A stretch of 64,000 nucleotides of DNA from Thiorhodococcus minor (GCF_010820565.1 NZ_JAAIJQ010000016.1:1-64000); one strand, 5' to 3'. Counted from the first letter of the stretch, positions 26,095-36,506 are shown. Notes: generated by a model not told the origin, from the letters alone. Program-made: numbers and translations.

Positions 26095-27021
26095 ATGCAG
26101 CTGCACCGTGTCGCCTTCCGTGCCATGGGCTCGCCGTGCGAGCTGCAGCTCTACAGCGACGATCCCAGACGCGCCGAGGCCGTCTGTCGGCGAGCGGCGG
26201 AAGACGTGCTGCGACTCGAGCGGCGCTACTCCAGATACCTGGATGACAGTCTCACAGCGGCCATCAATCGCGTGGCCGCCCAAGGCGGCAGCTTGGAGGT
26301 CGATGCGGAGACGGCGGCACTCCTGGACTATGCCGAGACCTGCTACCGGGAGAGCGACGGGCTCTTCGACATCACCTCGGGCGCACTGCGACAAGTCTGG
26401 CGCTTCGACTCCGGCCGACTGCCGAAGCAAGCGGAGATCGACCGCCTGCTCGCACGGATCGGCTGGGACAAGGTGCGCTGGCGGCGACCGCGACTCGGTT
26501 TCCGCGTCCCTGGGATGGCCCTGGATTTCGGCGGCATCGGCAAGGAGTACGCGGCGGACCGCGCAGCCGCGATCTGCCTGGAGGCAGGCATCCGGCATGG
26601 GCTGATCAACCTGGGGGGCGACGTTCGGGTGATCGGCCCGCTCCCCGACGGCAGCCCATGGCAAGTCGGCATGCAGGACCCGCAGCGACCGGATCGGCTG
26701 CTCGGCGGCCTGCTGCTCAGCGGAGGCGCGCTCGCCAGCAGCGGCGACTACGCCCGCTGCCTGGAGATCGACGGCCGCCGCTACGGCCACATCCTCAGCC
26801 CCAAGACCGGCTGGCCGGTCGAAGGGCTCGCCGCGGTCAGCGTGCTCGCCGACGCCTGCCTGGTCGCGGGCAGCGCCTGCACCATCGCTATGCTCAAGGG
26901 GCGTGAAGGCATCCCCTGGCTCGAGGGGCTCGGGCTGTCGCATCTCTGGATCGACGCGGCGGGCAACCGCGGTGGCGCGGGCGGGCTGGCCGGACTGACA
27001 GGCGCAACGCGCGCGACCTAG
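26095..27021 (+). CDS. apbE: FAD:protein FMN transferase (ApbE family)
   Basis: This 308-residue enzyme links FMN from FAD covalently to Thr/Ser of target flavoproteins (Mg2+-dependent). Landmarks are RAMGSPCELQLY, SDGLFDITSGALRQVWRF and FGGIGKEYAADRAA. The NLGGDVRVIG glycine-rich segment and the SGDYARCLEIDGRRYGHILSPKTG region follow. Unlike many ApbE proteins, it has no signal peptide or lipobox, so it may act in the cytosol before target export. It follows the DUF3570 gene by 10 bases; that product is the probable client. Four-gene co-occurrence is the strongest hint to function. Confidence 0.93.
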   Translation: MQLHRVAFRAMGSPCELQLYSDDPRRAEAVCRRAAEDVLRLERRYSRYLDDSLTAAINRVAAQGGSLEVDAETAALLDYAETCYRESDGLFDITSGALRQVWRFDSGRLPKQAEIDRLLARIGWDKVRWRRPRLGFRVPGMALDFGGIGKEYAADRAAAICLEAGIRHGLINLGGDVRVIGPLPDGSPWQVGMQDPQRPDRLLGGLLLSGGALASSGDYARCLEIDGRRYGHILSPKTGWPVEGLAAVSVLADACLVAGSACTIAMLKGREGIPWLEGLGLSHLWIDAAGNRGGAGGLAGLTGATRAT

Positions 27022-27220
27022 CGGCATCAGGTCCCGAGCGGTCTTACGAATGCCTCACACGCCATTGCTCGCCCGACACACTGCCTTTACACTTGCGTGT
27101 TAGCCTGTTAGGAAGTCGATGATCCCCGCCGGCGCTAGCCATCAATATCAGCGGATCTCCTCCCGACGCCACTTTCCCAAACCCCTTGTCATTCTCAACG
27201 CCCCAAGATTAGGAGCCCGC

Positions 27221-27649
27221 ATGGCTATTGAGCGTACCCTGTCCATCATCAAGCCCAACGCCGTCGCCAAAGACGCGATCGGCGCCATCCTGAGCCGCTT
27301 CGAGGCAGCCGGTCTGAAGATCGTTGCCGCGCGCATGCTGCACATGAGCAAGGAGCAGGCATCTGCTTTCTACGCCGTTCACCAGGGCAAGGGCTTCTTC
27401 GACGAGCTGGTCGGCTTCATGAGCTCTGGCCCAGTCATGGTGCAGGTCCTGGAAGGCGAAGGCGCCATCGCCAAGAATCGCGAGATCATGGGCGCGACCA
27501 ATCCCGCCGAGGCGGCTCCGGGCACCATCCGCGCCGATTTCGCCGACTCCTTCACCGAGAACGCGGCCCATGGCTCCGACTCGCCCGAGAACGCGGCGGT
27601 CGAGATCCAGTTCTTCTTCCCGGAAGGCGTTTGCGAGCGCACGCGCTAA
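27221..27649 (+). CDS. ndk: Nucleoside diphosphate kinase
   Basis: The 142-residue enzyme balances NTP pools by phosphotransfer through a His. Family sequence is complete: [40 protein letters not shown] and the active-site region [21 protein letters not shown] with the catalytic His. AGGAG lies 6-10 bases upstream of the ATG. It starts the housekeeping block and is followed after 16 bases by rlmN. Confidence 0.97.
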   Translation: MAIERTLSIIKPNAVAKDAIGAILSRFEAAGLKIVAARMLHMSKEQASAFYAVHQGKGFFDELVGFMSSGPVMVQVLEGEGAIAKNREIMGATNPAEAAPGTIRADFADSFTENAAHGSDSPENAAVEIQFFFPEGVCERTR

Positions 27650-27665
27650 GACCGCAGAGGCGTCC

Positions 27666-28760
27666 ATGACTGCGATCGACCCCAAGCCCAACCTGCTCGA
27701 CCTGGACCTCGCCGGCTGCGAGGCCCTGGCCGCGGAGCTTGGCTTCAAGACCTTTCATGGACGCAATCTGCTCAAATGGATGCACAAACATGGCGTCGTC
27801 GACTTCGACGCCATGACGGATGTCCCCAAGACCCTCAGGGCCGCGTTGAGCGAGCGCACCCAGATCCGCCTGCCGCGCATCATTCAAGACCACCCATCCG
27901 CGGATGGGACGACCAAATGGGTGATGGAGCTCGAGGACGGGCAGCGCGTCGAGACCGTCTTTATCCCTGAGGGCAAGCGCAGCACCATCTGCGTGTCCTC
28001 GCAGGTCGGCTGCGCCCTCGATTGCGCCTTCTGCGCGACCGCACAGCAAGGGTTCAACCGCAACCTGGGCGTCGCCGAGATCATCGGCCAGGTGTGGCAC
28101 GCCACCCGCCAGCTGGGTAAGGCACCGACCAATGTCGTCATGATGGGCATGGGCGAGCCGCTCGCCAACTTCGACGCCGCAGTGGCCGCCATGGACATCA
28201 TGCAGGACGACCTCGCCTACATGCTGGCCAAGCATCGCGTCACCCTCAGCACCTCAGGCATCGTGCCGAACATCTACCGGCTGCGCCAGGTCAGCGATGT
28301 CTCGCTCGCCGTGTCCCTGCACGCACCCACGGACGAGCTGCGCGACGCCCTGGTGCCCATCAATCGCAAGTACCCGCTCGCCGAGCTGATCCCCGCCTGC
28401 AAGGCCTATGTCGCGGGCGACAAGCGCCGCAAGGTGACCTGGGAATACATCATGCTGGACGGCGTCAACGACAGCCTGACGCACGCCAAGCAGCTGATCC
28501 GGCTCCTCCAGGGCGTGCCGTCGAAGGTCAACCTGATCCCCTTCAATCCCTTCACGGGGAGCGACTTCGGCACCTCGCCGCCAGAGCGCGTCGAGGCCTT
28601 TCGTCAGCGCCTGGCACGCTCTGGTATCTTCTCGATGACTCGCAAGACCCGTGGCGACGAGATCTCCGCCGCCTGCGGGCAACTGGTTGGCCGCGTCCAA
28701 GACCGTACACGCAGGCTCGGACGGGTCGTGGTCCAGGACAGCGGAATGGTGGCCCCATGA
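27666..28760 (+). CDS. rlmN: 23S rRNA/tRNA C2-adenosine methyltransferase RlmN
   Basis: This radical-SAM enzyme (364 residues) methylates A2503 of 23S rRNA and A37 of some tRNAs. The [4Fe-4S] ligands Cys116, Cys120 and Cys123 lie in [15 protein letters not shown]. The methyl-carrying region near the C-terminus contains [16 protein letters not shown], with the resolving Cys. [12 protein letters not shown] is the SAM-binding motif. The start at 27666 leaves a normal N-terminus. Its last four bases overlap pilW. Confidence 0.97.
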   Translation: MTAIDPKPNLLDLDLAGCEALAAELGFKTFHGRNLLKWMHKHGVVDFDAMTDVPKTLRAALSERTQIRLPRIIQDHPSADGTTKWVMELEDGQRVETVFIPEGKRSTICVSSQVGCALDCAFCATAQQGFNRNLGVAEIIGQVWHATRQLGKAPTNVVMMGMGEPLANFDAAVAAMDIMQDDLAYMLAKHRVTLSTSGIVPNIYRLRQVSDVSLAVSLHAPTDELRDALVPINRKYPLAELIPACKAYVAGDKRRKVTWEYIMLDGVNDSLTHAKQLIRLLQGVPSKVNLIPFNPFTGSDFGTSPPERVEAFRQRLARSGIFSMTRKTRGDEISAACGQLVGRVQDRTRRLGRVVVQDSGMVAP

Positions 28761-29539
28761 CCAGCACACTCGCGCATCGATTGATCCTCACGCTGGGCCT
28801 GTGCCTCACGCTCGCAGGCTGCGCGACCGACAAGGCCTATGAGGATGCGGACCAGGAGCTCGGACTCGACCCCGAGGGCAGCCCCGCCGAGCTCTACGTC
28901 AAGATGGCCGAGGAGTACTACGCCCGCGGTCAGATCGATGTCGCCTTCAGGCGCGCGCAGCAGGCGATCGAGGCGGACAAGAAGTACCCGCGCGCCCAGA
29001 TCTGGATCGCCTTCCTCCTCGAAGAGCTGCGCCAGCCCGAGGACGCGGTCAAGCACTACCAGCGGGCCATCAAGCTGGCGCCCAAGAGCTCGGACATCCT
29101 CAATGCCTACGCCTCCTTCCTGTGCCGCCAGGGCAGCTACGCCGAGGCCGATGGCTACTTCAGCCAAGCCATCGACAACCCCGTGTACGCAACCCCCTGG
29201 ATCGCCATGACCAACGCCGGCGACTGCGCCACCAAGGCCGGCAATACCGCCAAGGCGGAGAGCTACTATCGCTCGGCCATGGAGGCGAGCCCCGCCTTCG
29301 GAGCACCTCTGGTGAAGATGGCCGAGCTGGCGATGGCGCGCGGCGACGCCAAGACGGCCAAGGGCTATATCGACCGCTACTTCGAGCCCAGCACGCTGCG
29401 TACCGCCGGCGCCTCCTACAAGGCACTCCAGGTCGGGGCGCGCGCCGAGCGCAAGCTCGGCAACCGCAAGCGCGCGGCCTACTATGAGCGCGTGCTCAAG
29501 GCCAACTTCCCACAAGCCCCCAAGACCCGCGACACCTAG
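28757..29539 (+). CDS. pilW: Type IV pilus biogenesis/stability lipoprotein PilW (PilF)
   Basis: This 260-residue protein has a lipobox LTLAGC (Cys22) and about six TPR units (for example [27 protein letters not shown]). It fits PilF/PilW, the pilotin needed for PilQ secretin assembly in the outer membrane. Placement between rlmN and rodZ is the normal gammaproteobacterial order. The start overlaps the rlmN stop (ATGA). Other pil genes are not in the window. Confidence 0.93.
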   Translation: MTSTLAHRLILTLGLCLTLAGCATDKAYEDADQELGLDPEGSPAELYVKMAEEYYARGQIDVAFRRAQQAIEADKKYPRAQIWIAFLLEELRQPEDAVKHYQRAIKLAPKSSDILNAYASFLCRQGSYAEADGYFSQAIDNPVYATPWIAMTNAGDCATKAGNTAKAESYYRSAMEASPAFGAPLVKMAELAMARGDAKTAKGYIDRYFEPSTLRTAGASYKALQVGARAERKLGNRKRAAYYERVLKANFPQAPKTRDT

Positions 29540-29554
29540 AGACCCTCATTCGTC

Positions 29555-30538
29555 ATGAATCAGCCTGTAAGCACGCAACCCGACGATCAGATCGAGCAGT
29601 ACGGGAGCCCAGGTCGGCAGCTGCGCGCGCTGCGCGAAGGGCGCAACATGGGGACCGAGCGTGTCGCCGCACAGCTGCACCTCGACCGGCGGGTGATCGA
29701 GGCACTGGAGCGCGACCAGTTCGAGGAGCTGCCGAGTCCGGTCTTCATCTCTGGCTATCTGCGCAACTATGCCCGGCTGCTCGGCGCGGATCCGAAGCCC
29801 ATTATCCGGGCCTACAACGCCGTGCGCCCAGACGCCGACACCCATGTCAGATCCACCGCGGGGACACATCTTCAGTCGCGCGGCAGCGGCCGCGTCTGGG
29901 GCTGGGTGATCGGACTGACGTTCGTCCTGGTCGCCGGAGGTCTCGCCGGGCTCTGGTGGCAAGGCCGCGATGCCGGGGACGACGAGATGACCGCGCTCTC
30001 CCCGGTGCCCGCCACCGTCGAGACCCAGACCCAAGGCATCCTCGCGGACGAGGCCGGACCCGAGACGACATCGGCCGATGAGGAGACGGCCACGCCCGTG
30101 GATTCCTTCGGCGCCCCCGTCTCCGTGCCCAGCGATGCCATCCCGCTGCGCCCCAGCGGCACCGCCCAAGGCGCGCCGTCCGCGCCGCCGAGCGGCGAAG
30201 AGGCCGCGGCGGCCGCCAGCGAGACCATCCCGGCGACCAGCCTGCCCAGCGAGCCAGCGCCCGAGCTTGTCGTCGAAGCGGCGCCCAATCGCGACGTCGT
30301 GCTGGAATTCAGCGCAACCTCATGGGTCGACGTTCGTGATGCCGCTGGCGAGGTGGTGCTGAACGGCGAAATGCGTGACGGCGATCGCCGCGTGCTGAGC
30401 GGCGAGCCGCCCTACAAGCTGGTCATCGGCAACGCGGCGGCGACGCAGCTCAGCATTGGCGGGAAGCCGTTCGACCTGGAGAGCCGCGCCCGAGGGAACG
30501 TCGCCCGTTTCTCACTCGACCCTGATACAACCCAATGA
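29555..30538 (+). CDS. rodZ: Cytoskeleton protein RodZ
   Basis: RodZ (327 residues) tethers MreB to the elongation machinery. A cytosolic HTH domain (GRQLRALREGRNMGTERVAAQLHLDRRVIEAL) is followed by a transmembrane helix (about residues 111-133, VWGWVIGLTFVLVAGGLAG). A Pro/Ala/Glu-rich periplasmic linker and a C-terminal DUF4115 beta domain (LEFSATSWVDVRDAAGE) complete it. The stop codon sits within the first copy of a 23-bp tandem duplication. In many relatives ispG follows rodZ; here hisS follows directly. Confidence 0.93.
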   Translation: MNQPVSTQPDDQIEQYGSPGRQLRALREGRNMGTERVAAQLHLDRRVIEALERDQFEELPSPVFISGYLRNYARLLGADPKPIIRAYNAVRPDADTHVRSTAGTHLQSRGSGRVWGWVIGLTFVLVAGGLAGLWWQGRDAGDDEMTALSPVPATVETQTQGILADEAGPETTSADEETATPVDSFGAPVSVPSDAIPLRPSGTAQGAPSAPPSGEEAAAAASETIPATSLPSEPAPELVVEAAPNRDVVLEFSATSWVDVRDAAGEVVLNGEMRDGDRRVLSGEPPYKLVIGNAAATQLSIGGKPFDLESRARGNVARFSLDPDTTQ

Positions 30539-30566
30539 TCACTCCTGATACAACCCAATGATCACT
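30521..30566. repeat. 23-bp tandem duplication across the rodZ stop
   Basis: Bases 30521-30543 are repeated exactly at 30544-30566. Each unit contains CCTGATACAACCC and the TGA used as the rodZ stop. The second copy falls in the gap before hisS. The duplication marks a junction where another gene is normally found. Confidence 0.95.
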
Positions 30567-30607
30567 TGGGTAGAGACGCATCCCGCCATCGCCCCAGAGC
30601 CCCGCGC

Positions 30608-31888
30608 ATGAGCAAGAACATCCAAGCCATCCGGGGGATGCACGACATCCTCCCGGATCGAATCGCCATTTGGCACCGTCTCGAAGACACCGCCAGAGAG
30701 GTGCTCTCGGGCTACGGCTATACCGAGATCCGCACCCCGCTGGTCGAGGTGACGGAGCTCTTCAGCCGCTCGATCGGCGAAGTCACGGACATCGTCGAGA
30801 AGGAGATGTACAGCTTCGAGGACCGCAACGGCGACGGCCTCAGCCTGAGGCCCGAGGGTACCGCGAGCTGCGTGCGCGCGGCCATCGAGCACGGCATGCT
30901 CATGCAGCCGCAGCGGCTCTGGTACCGCGGCCCCATGTTTCGCTACGAGCGTCCGCAGCGCGGGCGCTATCGCCAGTTCCACCAGATCGGCGTCGAGGCC
31001 TTCGGACTCGCCGGGCCGGACATCGACCTGGAGATCATCCTGCTGACCGCCCGCCTGTGGCGCGCCCTCGGCTTCGAGCGTTTCCGCCTCGAGCTCAACA
31101 CCCTGGGCGACCAGGCCGAGCGCCAGGCCTATCGCGAGCGGCTCGTGGCCTATCTCTCGACGCACCTCGACCAGCTCGACGCGGACAGCCAGCGGCGCCT
31201 GGCCACCAATCCGCTGCGCATCCTGGACTCCAAGAATCCCCAGACGCAGCAGATCGTCGCGGACGCCCCGACACTGATGGACTGCCTCGGCGACGAGACA
31301 CGCAGCCATTTCGAGCAGATCTGCCGCAACCTCGACGCCGCCGGCATCGGCTATCAGATCAACCCGCGCCTGGTGCGCGGACTGGACTACTACAACCGCA
31401 CCGTCTTCGAGTGGATCACCGACGAGCTCGGCGCCCAGGGGACGGTGTGCGCCGGCGGGCGCTACGACGGCCTCGTCGCGCAGCTGGGCGGGCGACCGAC
31501 CCCGGCGGTGGGCTTCGCCATGGGCCTAGAGCGGCTCGTGGAGCTGATGCAGCAAGACGGACAGTTCGCGGAGCCCCCGCTCGACGCCTATTTCGTCGCC
31601 GTCGGCGACAAGGCACAGGCGGCCACCCCCAGACTGACCGAGCAGCTTCGCGACGCCGTTCCCGGACTGCGCCTGCTCGCCCACTGCGGCGGCGGCAGCT
31701 TCAAGAGCCAATTCAAGAAGGCCGACAAGAGCGGCGCTCGCCTCGCGCTCATCCTCGGCGAGGACGAGCTGGCGCGTCAGGTCGTCGGCGTGAAGCATCT
31801 GCGCGAGGATGTCGAGCAGCGCGAGCTGGAAATGGAAGCGCTGGCCGCCTATCTGCGCGCCGCGACCACCAGCTCCGCGGAGACCTGA
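30608..31888 (+). CDS. hisS: Histidyl-tRNA synthetase
   Basis: This 426-residue class II synthetase charges tRNA-His. Motif 2 appears as [30 protein letters not shown], and the His-specific loop is [13 protein letters not shown]; motif 3 is [13 protein letters not shown]. An anticodon-binding domain completes the C-terminus ([19 protein letters not shown]). The ATG at 30608 begins [17 protein letters not shown], a classic start for the family. Position before yfgM and bamB is conserved. Confidence 0.97.
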   Translation: MSKNIQAIRGMHDILPDRIAIWHRLEDTAREVLSGYGYTEIRTPLVEVTELFSRSIGEVTDIVEKEMYSFEDRNGDGLSLRPEGTASCVRAAIEHGMLMQPQRLWYRGPMFRYERPQRGRYRQFHQIGVEAFGLAGPDIDLEIILLTARLWRALGFERFRLELNTLGDQAERQAYRERLVAYLSTHLDQLDADSQRRLATNPLRILDSKNPQTQQIVADAPTLMDCLGDETRSHFEQICRNLDAAGIGYQINPRLVRGLDYYNRTVFEWITDELGAQGTVCAGGRYDGLVAQLGGRPTPAVGFAMGLERLVELMQQDGQFAEPPLDAYFVAVGDKAQAATPRLTEQLRDAVPGLRLLAHCGGGSFKSQFKKADKSGARLALILGEDELARQVVGVKHLREDVEQRELEMEALAAYLRAATTSSAET

Positions 31889-32029
31889 GGGCCGGCTCGC
31901 ACACGGACGGCTTCGCATGCGCGACGCCCGATCGACACAAGACGATGCGCTGGACCTGGCCCGAGTCGCCCGTTGCGCACAGGCGGGTAGACTCGGCAAG
32001 CGCCTACAACACTTTCGACGGAGACCAGT

Positions 32030-32662
32030 GTGACCTACGAAACCGACGAGGAAAGAGTCGAGGCCCTGAAGAAATGGTGGAAGGAGAACGGGGTATCCGT
32101 CATCGCCGGAGCAGCCCTCGGCCTCGGCGCCATCTATGGCTGGCGCCTCTGGATCGGGCACCAGGAGTCGGTCGCCGCGCAGGCCTCGACCGCCTTCGAG
32201 CAGCTGATGGCCAACGCCTCGGCCCGCAGCCCGCAGCCGGACGCCATCGGCAAGCAGCTGCAGCTCATCGAGGACGAGTTCGGGTCCACGCCCTATCCCA
32301 GCCTTGGCGCCCTGGTCGCGGCCAAGGCCCTCTATGACGCGGGCAAGCCGGACGAAGCCGTCGCGGCCCTGCGTCAGGCGATCACTGACGCGCCCGATCC
32401 GGCCCTGGCCCGCATCGCGGCGCTGCGCCTGGCGCGGGTCCAGGCTGCCCAAGGCGAGCTGGACGCCGCCGAGCAAACGGTGAAGGCCCATGACACTAGC
32501 GCCGCCTTCGCTGGCGAGTTCGCCGCCGTGCGCGGGGACATCGCCGCCCAGCGTGGCGACACCGAAGGTGCCCGGCGGGCTTACGAGGAGGCGATCGAGA
32601 AGGGCAGCGCCCTCTCACAGCTCCTCCGTCTCAAGATCGACAACCTGCCCGCAGCGGGCTAG
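32030..32662 (+). CDS. yfgM: YfgM-type periplasmic TPR protein
   Basis: The 210-residue protein starts at GTG (TYETDEERVEALKKWWKENG). It has one transmembrane helix (about residues 20-40, VIAGAALGLGAIYGWRLW) and a periplasmic TPR-like domain. YfgM associates with SecYEG and PpiD to help newly translocated envelope proteins. It sits between hisS and bamB as in Escherichia coli. The GTG is the first start after which the family sequence is conserved. Confidence 0.93.
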   Translation: MTYETDEERVEALKKWWKENGVSVIAGAALGLGAIYGWRLWIGHQESVAAQASTAFEQLMANASARSPQPDAIGKQLQLIEDEFGSTPYPSLGALVAAKALYDAGKPDEAVAALRQAITDAPDPALARIAALRLARVQAAQGELDAAEQTVKAHDTSAAFAGEFAAVRGDIAAQRGDTEGARRAYEEAIEKGSALSQLLRLKIDNLPAAG

Positions 32663-32683
32663 GCAGACTAGGGAGACCGTCTT

Positions 32684-33955
32684 ATGGGACCGCGTTTCAA
32701 AGCCCTGTCGGCCCGCTTCGGCCTCCTCATGCTGACGCTGCCGCTGTCGGGCTGCGGCAGCATCCCCTGGTTTGGGGGGGAAAAGGATCCCACGCCGCCG
32801 ACGGAGCTGACCGAGATCACCCAGCAGGTGGGCGTCACCAGGCTCTGGTCCGACCGGCCGACGCGCGGCAGCGACGAGCGGCGGCTCTACCTCGTTCCGG
32901 CGCTCGCCGCGGGCAAGCTCTATCTGGCCGACGCACGCGGCCGCGTCCTGGCGCTCGATGCCGGCTCGGGCCGCGAGATCTGGCGCCGCGAGACCAAGTA
33001 TGCCTTCAGCGGCGGGCCGGACGTCTCCGGCGAGGCGCTGGTCCTGGGCACCAGCCAGGGCGACCTGGTCGCGCTGTCGCCCCAGGACGGCCAAGAGCTC
33101 TGGCGCGCCAGCCTCGGGAGCGAAGTGCTCTCCATCCCGCGCCTGACGGACGACGGCAAGGTCATCGTCCACACCCTCAACGACTCCATCTACGCCTTCG
33201 CATCGGGCACGGGCAAGGAGCTGTGGCGCATCAACTACCCGGCCCCTGTGCTGACGCTGCGCGGCAGCAGCACGCCACTGATCCTGCCGGACGCGACCAT
33301 CGTCGGACTGTCGGGCGGAAAGCTGGTCAAGATCGATACGCAAGAAGGCATCCCGTTGTGGGAGACTGTCGTCACCCGGCCGCATGGGCGCTCGGAGCTG
33401 GCGCGCATCGCCGACCTGGATGCGGATCCCATCCTGATCGGAAACACCCTCTATGTCGGCACCTACAACGGCGACCTGGCCGCCGTGGACGCCACCACCG
33501 GCGACGTGCTCTGGCGCCGCGAGCTGTCGGCCCATGCCGGATTGGCCGCGGACGGCAGCGGACTCTATGTGGCCGACTCTAGTGATCAGGTCTGGGGTGC
33601 CGAGATCGCGGACGGCGGCGGACGCTGGAAGCAGGAGGCCCTGCGCTATCGCCAGCTCACCGCACCCGCCTTGATCGGCAGCTATGTCGTGGCTGGGGAC
33701 TTCGACGGCTTCTTGCATCTGCTGAGCAAGGGCGACGGCCGCATCGTCGGGCGCACCCGCGTGACCAAGAAGGCCGGGATCACCGCGCGCCCCCTGGTGC
33801 AGGGGAATCGGCTCTATGTCTACGCGGAGGACGGCACCATCGCGGCCCTGACGCTCGGCGCCCCTGCCGCCAGCAAATCCCTGCTCGGCTTCAAGCGTGC
33901 GGGGCAGCCAGCCACCGCATCACCCGAGGCCACCAAGGCGGAGCCACCCCGCTGA
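32684..33955 (+). CDS. bamB: Outer-membrane assembly lipoprotein BamB
   Basis: This 423-residue protein has a lipobox LSGC (Cys24) and an eight-bladed PQQ-type propeller with repeated GxxLALDAxTG-like strands (for example [16 protein letters not shown] and [16 protein letters not shown]). BamB is a subunit of the BAM complex that inserts outer-membrane beta barrels. The C-terminal tail (KAEPPR) is poorly conserved. It sits between yfgM and der, as in other gammaproteobacteria, with a 5-base gap to der. Confidence 0.95.
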   Translation: MGPRFKALSARFGLLMLTLPLSGCGSIPWFGGEKDPTPPTELTEITQQVGVTRLWSDRPTRGSDERRLYLVPALAAGKLYLADARGRVLALDAGSGREIWRRETKYAFSGGPDVSGEALVLGTSQGDLVALSPQDGQELWRASLGSEVLSIPRLTDDGKVIVHTLNDSIYAFASGTGKELWRINYPAPVLTLRGSSTPLILPDATIVGLSGGKLVKIDTQEGIPLWETVVTRPHGRSELARIADLDADPILIGNTLYVGTYNGDLAAVDATTGDVLWRRELSAHAGLAADGSGLYVADSSDQVWGAEIADGGGRWKQEALRYRQLTAPALIGSYVVAGDFDGFLHLLSKGDGRIVGRTRVTKKAGITARPLVQGNRLYVYAEDGTIAALTLGAPAASKSLLGFKRAGQPATASPEATKAEPPR

Positions 33956-33960
33956 CTAAC

Positions 33961-35358
33961 ATGCTGCCCGTCATCACGCTCATTGGTCGACCCAACGTCG
34001 GCAAATCGACCCTGTTCAACCGCCTGACCCGGACACGCGACGCCTTGGTCGCGGACTTTCCCGGTCTCACGCGAGACCGCCAGTATGGGGTCGGACGCAT
34101 CGGCCCCGGTCCTTACATTCTGGTCGACACAGGCGGCATCGCCTCCTCGGCCGAGGGCATCGAGGCCCTGATGGAGCGCCAAGTACAGCGCGCCGTCGAC
34201 GAAGCCGATCACCTGCTCTTCCTGGTCGATACCAAGGATGGCTGCACCCCCGAAGACGTCGAGATCGCCCAGCGTCTGCGCCGTCTCGGCAAGCCCATCA
34301 GCCTGGTCGTCAACAAGAGCGACACCACCGACCCCATGCTGGCGGTCGCCGATTTCCATCGGCTCGGGCTCGGCGACCCCTGGGCCGTCTCGGCGACGCA
34401 AGGGCTCGGCGTGCGCACCCTCATCGATCATGTCTTCGGGCTGCTGCCAGAGCAGGAGAAAGTCGCCGAGGCGGACGACGAGCAGAGCGGCACCAAGGTA
34501 GCCGTGGTCGGACGACCCAACGCGGGCAAGTCCACGCTCATCAATCGGCTGCTCGGCGAGGAGCGTCTCGTCGCCTTCGACAGCCCCGGAACGACGCGCG
34601 ACAGCATCTTCGTCCCCTTCGAGCGGCTGGGCCGACACTACACCCTGATCGATACCGCCGGCCTGCGACGCCGCGCCCGCGTCCAGGACGCTATCGAGAA
34701 GTTCAGCGTCATCAAGACCCTGCAGGCGATCGAGGCGGCGAACGTCGTCATTCTAGTGATCGACGCACACGCGGGCATCGGCGAGCAGGATGCCACCCTC
34801 GCCGGCCATATCATCGAGAGCGGCCGCGCCCTGGTCGTGGCGATCAACAAATGGGATGGCATGGACACCGAGCAGCGCAGCCAGGTGCGCGCGCAGTTCT
34901 CGCGCAAGCTCGGTTTCCTGGACTTCGCCAAGCTGCATCTGGTCTCCGCGCTGCACGGCAGCGGGGTCGGGCTGCTGCTCGACGATGTCGACACCGCCTA
35001 CACGAATGCCACCCGCGACCTGCCCACTCCCGAGCTGACCAGGCTGCTGGAGGCGGCAGTCATGGAGCATCAGCCTCCCTTGGTCAAGGGCCGCCGCATC
35101 AAGCTGCGCTACGCCCACCAGGGTGGCCGCAACCCGCCGATCGTCGTCATCCACGGCAACCAGACCGAGGCCGTGCCCGAGTCCTATCGCCGTTACCTCA
35201 TCAACCGTTTCCGCAAGCAGCTGGATCTGGCCGGGACGCCCCTGCGTCTCGAGTTCAAGAGTGGCACCAACCCCTACGAGGGCAAGCGCAATCAGCTCTC
35301 GGCGCGCCAGATCGCCAAGAAGCAGCGCCTGAAGCGCTTCACCCAGCGCAAGCGCTGA
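33961..35358 (+). CDS. der: Ribosome biogenesis GTPase Der (EngA)
   Basis: Der (465 residues) has two tandem G domains: [14 protein letters not shown] near residue 8 with NKSD, and [14 protein letters not shown] near residue 184 with NKWD. A C-terminal KH-like domain ([25 protein letters not shown]) follows. It is needed for 50S subunit assembly. Length and order are normal. It is the last gene of the conserved housekeeping block. Confidence 0.97.
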   Translation: MLPVITLIGRPNVGKSTLFNRLTRTRDALVADFPGLTRDRQYGVGRIGPGPYILVDTGGIASSAEGIEALMERQVQRAVDEADHLLFLVDTKDGCTPEDVEIAQRLRRLGKPISLVVNKSDTTDPMLAVADFHRLGLGDPWAVSATQGLGVRTLIDHVFGLLPEQEKVAEADDEQSGTKVAVVGRPNAGKSTLINRLLGEERLVAFDSPGTTRDSIFVPFERLGRHYTLIDTAGLRRRARVQDAIEKFSVIKTLQAIEAANVVILVIDAHAGIGEQDATLAGHIIESGRALVVAINKWDGMDTEQRSQVRAQFSRKLGFLDFAKLHLVSALHGSGVGLLLDDVDTAYTNATRDLPTPELTRLLEAAVMEHQPPLVKGRRIKLRYAHQGGRNPPIVVIHGNQTEAVPESYRRYLINRFRKQLDLAGTPLRLEFKSGTNPYEGKRNQLSARQIAKKQRLKRFTQRKR

Positions 35359-35546
35359 GCCAGGCCACGGGCGTCCACAGCACTCGCGATAAGAGACCGG
35401 GCAGCCTGCCCGGCCGTGGCGCAGGCGTTGCAAAACATGGCGGACCCACCATAACCCTAGTCAAGGTCACAACCGGCTAGGGCTGCCCAAGGCAACCGCC
35501 ACGGCTCGACGGTGAGACAGACCCTGAGAAATGGAGGTGAATCAGC

Positions 35547-36011
35547 GTGGTTCGCGGGGAGGCTAGTATCCTGATCGACACCCAGGCTTCACGGGTGTTC
35601 GATTTCGTAGCGACCGATTTCGCCGACAATTACCGGCGCTGGTCGCCGGAGGTTCAACAGCTAAGGCTGCTGACACCCGGCCCCTTGCGGGTCGGGAGCA
35701 AGGCCAGACAGGTCCGAGTCGACCAGGGGCGCAAGAGCACCACCACTTTCAAGGTCATTGCGCTGGAGCGCCCCAGCAAGGTCGGTTTCGTCGAGCAGAC
35801 CGGACAGTTTCGAACCGAGTACCATATCGAGCCGGCGGGCGATCGGGCCCGGCTGCGCTTCTACTTCGAGCTCGCGCGGCTGGAGCTCTACATGCGTCCC
35901 TTCGAGAAGCTCATTCGCGCGGCGATCCAAGAGGGCGCCGAGCGGGTCGTGCGCAACATCAAAGGCCTGATCGAAAGTGAGCAGACCGGGTCCGCCAAAG
36001 GCCTGGGCTGA
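35547..36011 (+). CDS. SRPBCC-family (START-like) protein
   Basis: The 154-residue protein starts at GTG after GGAGGTGA (SD). It has the N-terminal helix-strand of polyketide cyclase/START proteins (VFDFVATDFADNYRRWSPEV), a curved beta sheet (TTTFKVIALERPSKVGFVEQTG) and a long C-terminal helix (LIRAAIQEGAERVVRNIKGL). The family binds hydrophobic ligands such as lipids or flavin-like molecules. Its ligand is unknown. It lies 19 bases before a LOV photoreceptor gene and is probably co-transcribed with it. Confidence 0.8.
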   Translation: MVRGEASILIDTQASRVFDFVATDFADNYRRWSPEVQQLRLLTPGPLRVGSKARQVRVDQGRKSTTTFKVIALERPSKVGFVEQTGQFRTEYHIEPAGDRARLRFYFELARLELYMRPFEKLIRAAIQEGAERVVRNIKGLIESEQTGSAKGLG

Positions 36012-36030
36012 GACGATTTCGGAGCTCCCA

Positions 36031-36480
36031 ATGGATTTCATCGTCGAAAAAGACATCGGCACCATCCCTTTCGTGCTGTCGCAGATCCTGGATACCTGCG
36101 TGAACGGCGTCACGCTGTCGGACCCGGACCAGGAAGACAACCCCATCATCTACGCCAACGAGGCCTTCGAGCTGATCACGGGCTATGATCGCGAGGACAT
36201 CCTAGGCCACAATTGCCGTTTTTTGCAGGGCGAGGATCGCGACCAGCCCGAGCTGGAGCGGATCCGCGATGCGCTCAAGAACCGCGCCCCCGTCACGGTG
36301 ACTCTGCGGAACTACCGCAAGGACGGCACCCTCTTCTACAACCAGTTCACCATCCGCCCGCTGTACGATCCTCAAGGCAATCTCATCTACTACTTGGGAA
36401 TTCAGTACGACGTTACCGAGAAGGTCAGGGCCGAGAAGGAGCTGGAGCGGCTGAACGCACTCCTCGCTGAGAAAGACTGA
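36031..36480 (+). CDS. Short LOV blue-light photoreceptor
   Basis: This 149-residue protein is a single LOV/PAS domain. It contains the signature GHNCRFLQ with photoadduct Cys62, and the flavin-contacting residues Asn94 (LRNYRKDG), Asn104 (FYNQFTI) and Gln125 (GIQYDVT). Blue light would form a reversible Cys-FMN adduct. The only extra element is a C-terminal helix of about 20 residues (KVRAEKELERLNALLAEKD), probably a dimer coiled coil, so signalling must be through partner binding. The gene is the last of a small same-strand pair with the SRPBCC gene. Confidence 0.93.
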   Translation: MDFIVEKDIGTIPFVLSQILDTCVNGVTLSDPDQEDNPIIYANEAFELITGYDREDILGHNCRFLQGEDRDQPELERIRDALKNRAPVTVTLRNYRKDGTLFYNQFTIRPLYDPQGNLIYYLGIQYDVTEKVRAEKELERLNALLAEKD

Positions 36481-36506
36481 TCGCAAGGCAGTCAGGGTGG
36501 CCAACC

